Of a stretch of 39,814 bases of DNA, positions 37,082-39,814 are shown piece after piece. A program made the translations under genes and the position numbers. Origin of the DNA: Desulfovibrio piger ATCC 29098 (GTDB taxonomy: Bacteria > Desulfobacterota > Desulfovibrionia > Desulfovibrionales > Desulfovibrionaceae); the NCBI RefSeq assembly GCF_000156375.1, contig NZ_DS996354.1, positions 199,690 to 239,503 of the forward strand, read 5' to 3'. The stretch's first letter is position 1. Every line of letters starts with the position of its first letter. The notes beneath the pieces are model-generated. The model was not told the DNA's origin and ran no database searches. It saw only the letters and a program-made list of their open reading frames with translations.

Positions 37082-39304
37082 ATGAGTGCTGAAGCCCGGT
37101 TTGATGATGGTCAGGGTAAAATGGCCACGGGAGCGTTGCGGATCGCTCTGGCAGGCAATCCCAACTGTGGTAAAACCACGGTGTTCAATGCCTATACGGG
37201 AGCGCGGCAGCATGTGGGCAACTACCCCGGCGTCACGGTGGACCGCAAGGAAGGCCATGTGCGCCACGGCAACGCCGACATCACCCTGGTGGACCTGCCC
37301 GGGACCTATTCTCTGACCGCCTACTCCATGGAAGAGCTGGTGGCCCGTGCCGAGCTGGGCAGCGGCGATGTCCAGGCCGTCATCAACGTCGTGGATGCCT
37401 CGGCCCTGGAGCGCAATCTGCTGCTGACCGTGCAGATGATGGAAATGGGCCTTCCTGTGGTGCTGGTCTGCAATATGATGGACGAAGCCCGCAAGGCCGG
37501 TGTGCATATCGATATGGACCGCCTGTCCAAAATGATGGGCATCCCCGTGGTATCCGCCGTGGCCCGTACCGGTGAAGGTCTGCAGCAGGCCCTCGGCGAG
37601 GCGGTGCGCCTGGCGGGCGAAGGCCGGCGCCGGGTTCTGGAGCTCAATTACGGCGCGGACATCGATGAAGGTCTGCGGGCCATGTGTGCCATCATCAACC
37701 GTGAAGGCCTGCTGAAAAAGTACGCGGCCCACTGGATCGCCGTAAAACTCATGGAAGGTGATGCCGAGATCCGCAAGGAAGTGCACCAGGCCAACAGCGA
37801 GGCCGCGGAGGAGCTGGATGCCGTGCGCCGCAAGGTGGCCGAGCACATCCGTACCGGGCACAACATCTCTATGGAAGCCTATATCACCGATGCCCGTTAC
37901 GGGTATATCCGCGGGCTGCTGCGTGACGGCGTGGTGCGCCAGGATGCGGGCAAGGATCGCCTGGCTCTTTCCGACAAGCTGGACAAGGTGCTGACCAATG
38001 CCTTTTTCGGTCCGCTCATCATGCTGGCCGTGCTGTATGGCCTGTTCTATGTGACCATCGAGGTCGGCGCCTATCCCCAAGGGTGGGTGGAAGACGCCTG
38101 CGCCGCGCTGGGTGAATTTTTTGCCGGCATCATCCCTGAAGGGGAGCTGCAATCCCTGGTGGTGGACGGCATCATCGGTGGTGTGGGCGGTGTGCTCAGC
38201 TTCGCGCCCCTCATCGTCATCATGTTCGCCCTCATCGCCTTTCTGGAAGACAGCGGCTACATGGCGCGCATCGCCTATATGATGGACCGCATCTTCCGCG
38301 CGTTCGGTCTGCACGGCGCTTCCGTCATGCCCTACATCATCGCGGGCGGCATCGCGGGCGGCTGCGCCATCCCCGGCGCCATGGCCACGCGCACCCTGCG
38401 CAGTCCCAAGGAAAAACTGGCGACCCTGCTGACCCTGCCGTACATGAGCTGCGGGGCCAAGCTGCCCGTGTTCCTGCTGCTGGCCGCGGCCTTCTTTGGT
38501 GATCAGGCTCCGACGGTGATGATGCTGGTCATGCTGTCCGGCTGGGTCTTTGCCCTGCTCGTGGCCCGCCTGCTGCGTTCCACCATCATCAAGGGCGAGG
38601 CGACCCCCTTCGTCATGGAACTGCCTCCCTATCGCCTGCCCACTCTGTTCAGCGTGCTCATGCACTGCTGGGAACGTACCTGGATGTATGTGAAGAAGGC
38701 CGGTACCGTGATCCTGGCCATCTCCATCATCATCTGGGCCGGTCTGACCTATCCCAAGCTGGATGAAGCCGAGTCGGCCAAGTTCGACACCCAGATCGAA
38801 CAGCTCACGACCCGGATGGAAGCCCTGCCTGCCGAAGACGAAGGCCGCGCCGCCCTGGAAGAGCAGATCACCAAGCTGGAAGAAGAGAAGGGCGCCGCCG
38901 AGCTGGCTTACAGCTATGCCGGTCGCCTGGGCAAGGCCATCGAGCCTCTGACGCTGCCCGCCGGTTTCGAATGGCGCACGGACATCGCCCTGCTGGCCGG
39001 TGTGGCCGCCAAGGAAGCCGTGGTCTCCACCATGGGCACCGCGTACTCCCTTGGTGGTGTGGATCCCGAGGATGCCCAGAGCCTGGGTCAGCTGCTGCAG
39101 AACAATCCCAACTGGAACAAGGCCACGGCCCTTTCCCTGATGCTCTTCGTGCTGCTGTACTCGCCCTGCTTCGTCTCCCTGGTGGTCATCCAGCGTGAGG
39201 CCGGTGGCTGGCGCTGGCTGATCTTCAGCATGGTCTTCAATACGTTGCTGGCCTTTGCCGTCTCCGTGGCAGCCTACCAGATCGGGATGGTTGTCTGGGA
39301 TTAG
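37082..39304 (+). CDS. feoB: Ferrous iron transporter FeoB
   Basis: A 740-residue inner-membrane Fe2+ transporter. The N-terminal G domain (about 18-185) shows G1 GNPNCGKT, G2/ion segment NYPGVTVDRKEG, G3 DLPGTYSL and G4 NMMD. A guanine-dissociation-inhibitor-like helical region (about 190-270) follows. The membrane part has two Gate modules with GGVGGVLSFAPLI, MSCGAKLPVFLLLA (conserved Cys) and SPCFVSLVVIQRE. A charged insertion (about 560-605) lies between the Gate regions. AGAGGAG precedes the start. There is no feoA next to it; the only upstream partner is the DUF2325 gene, also with a Fur-like box. Confidence 0.96.
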   Translation: MSAEARFDDGQGKMATGALRIALAGNPNCGKTTVFNAYTGARQHVGNYPGVTVDRKEGHVRHGNADITLVDLPGTYSLTAYSMEELVARAELGSGDVQAVINVVDASALERNLLLTVQMMEMGLPVVLVCNMMDEARKAGVHIDMDRLSKMMGIPVVSAVARTGEGLQQALGEAVRLAGEGRRRVLELNYGADIDEGLRAMCAIINREGLLKKYAAHWIAVKLMEGDAEIRKEVHQANSEAAEELDAVRRKVAEHIRTGHNISMEAYITDARYGYIRGLLRDGVVRQDAGKDRLALSDKLDKVLTNAFFGPLIMLAVLYGLFYVTIEVGAYPQGWVEDACAALGEFFAGIIPEGELQSLVVDGIIGGVGGVLSFAPLIVIMFALIAFLEDSGYMARIAYMMDRIFRAFGLHGASVMPYIIAGGIAGGCAIPGAMATRTLRSPKEKLATLLTLPYMSCGAKLPVFLLLAAAFFGDQAPTVMMLVMLSGWVFALLVARLLRSTIIKGEATPFVMELPPYRLPTLFSVLMHCWERTWMYVKKAGTVILAISIIIWAGLTYPKLDEAESAKFDTQIEQLTTRMEALPAEDEGRAALEEQITKLEEEKGAAELAYSYAGRLGKAIEPLTLPAGFEWRTDIALLAGVAAKEAVVSTMGTAYSLGGVDPEDAQSLGQLLQNNPNWNKATALSLMLFVLLYSPCFVSLVVIQREAGGWRWLIFSMVFNTLLAFAVSVAAYQIGMVVWD

Positions 39305-39353
39305 CCCCATATACGCTGAACGTCCGGTGGCAGGTAACGGTCGCCACCATGGG

Positions 39354-39382
39354 GAGGGGCTTTTCGGAGCCCCTCTTTTTTT
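39354..39382 (+). terminator. Terminator after feoB
   Basis: GAGGGGC / GCCCCTC stem with an 8-base loop followed by seven Ts. Confidence 0.93.
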
Positions 39383-39814
39383 GTGGCGGAGAGTACGGCC
39401 AAATCGGCAGCCATAGCCGGAAGCAAGGACGGTAGCCGGGGAGCGGTGGCATGGTTGAATGTAGGCTTGTACCGGGAGACCGTTCGTCAGCCTTTTTATC
39501 GAGAGCTAAGATGCCTTGCTGAGTCGATCGCCTCATGGTGGAAAAGTGGGACTATGGCGGCGGGGAAAATGTGGCTTTTACTTTCCGCCGTAGCCTGTGT
39601 CCCCCTAAGGGAAGTAGCCGTATGCCGCCCACAAGGAAAAAATGAAGGATATTTTTGTGAACGCGAATACGATGATGACCAGGCAGAGAATTGTCGGGGC
39701 AACAGCCTGCCTGAATTAAGGTCATGAAGGCAGAAGAGTGGTGTGGTTTAAGAAGAATTTTTTTTGTTTTTATAATGGGTTGCTTAAAAATATTGTCCGC
39801 TTTTACAAATGGGG
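39383..39814. other. End of window without a recognised gene
   Basis: ORFs on both strands here are short, without ribosome sites and of odd composition, so I do not call them. The segment 39550-39640 is GC-rich, with several short complementary runs (GGCGG / CCGCC), and could form a structured RNA. I match it to no riboswitch class I know. The last 90 bases are AT-rich, as before a promoter. Confidence 0.4.

Noticed and set aside
37043..39310. 755-codon minus-strand ORF antisense to feoB
   Set aside because: It has a His/Gly/Gln-rich product typical of a shadow frame. feoB on the + strand is complete.
39550..39640. Possible riboswitch
   Set aside because: Complementary GC runs exist, but no conserved core of any class I know could be recognised, and no downstream gene lies in the window to support it.
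39383..39727. 114-codon + strand ORF at the window end
   Set aside because: It starts inside the tail of the feoB terminator with no ribosome site, and its composition is unlike the neighbouring genes.

Overview
The window comes from a high-GC anaerobic sulfate reducer, most likely a gut-type Desulfovibrio (Desulfovibrionaceae). This is inferred from the gene set: a long YeiH-type putative sulfate exporter, MetY, a DvLysin-like SH3-NlpC/P60 lipoprotein, type III glutamine synthetase and FeoB with Fur-box-like promoters. Species cannot be fixed from sequence reading alone.

Region 1 (1-14510) is a prophage or prophage-derived element. Positions 1-1584 hold the end of a tail module: a tail assembly chaperone-like protein, a 58-residue protein resembling the glycyl-radical tail of anaerobic ribonucleotide reductase, and a beta-helix protein. 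A first tyrosine recombinase follows (1631-2683). Positions 2690-8482 form a mosaic of small transcription units. Each is bounded by hairpins or terminators and driven by one of two duplicated palindromic promoter cassettes, in the order A-B-B-A. In the centre of this mosaic is a gene I recognise as an AcrVA2-family anti-CRISPR homologue, overlapped by a ribbon-helix-helix protein. Positions 8486-10197 (minus) carry an exported protein, two CI-like repressors without a peptidase domain, and a tiny lipoprotein. Divergently, 10310-14480 carries a Cro-like protein, a CII/CP76-like regulator, eight small genes, an excisionase-like HTH protein and a second tyrosine recombinase. That recombinase ends 30 bp from the 3' end of a tRNA-Glu gene, the probable attachment site.

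Region 2 (14511-29549) is core chromosome. It holds tRNA-Glu and tRNA-Gln (minus), the YeiH-like exporter, a small membrane protein, a DUF523 protein, MetY, a YbaK-like deacylase, an RluD-CoaE fusion, the NlpC/P60 lipoprotein, a DUF2156 protein, a MATE transporter, LysA, a SlyD-type isomerase and glutamine synthetase III.

Region 3 (29550-36578) is a complete trp operon in the order trpL-E-GD-C-F-B-A. A leader peptide with tandem Trp codons, an antiterminator pairing and a T-tailed terminator indicate classical ribosome-mediated attenuation. Region 4 (36600-39382) is an iron-uptake pair, a DUF2325 protein and FeoB, each preceded by a Fur-like palindrome. The final 430 bp hold nothing I recognise.
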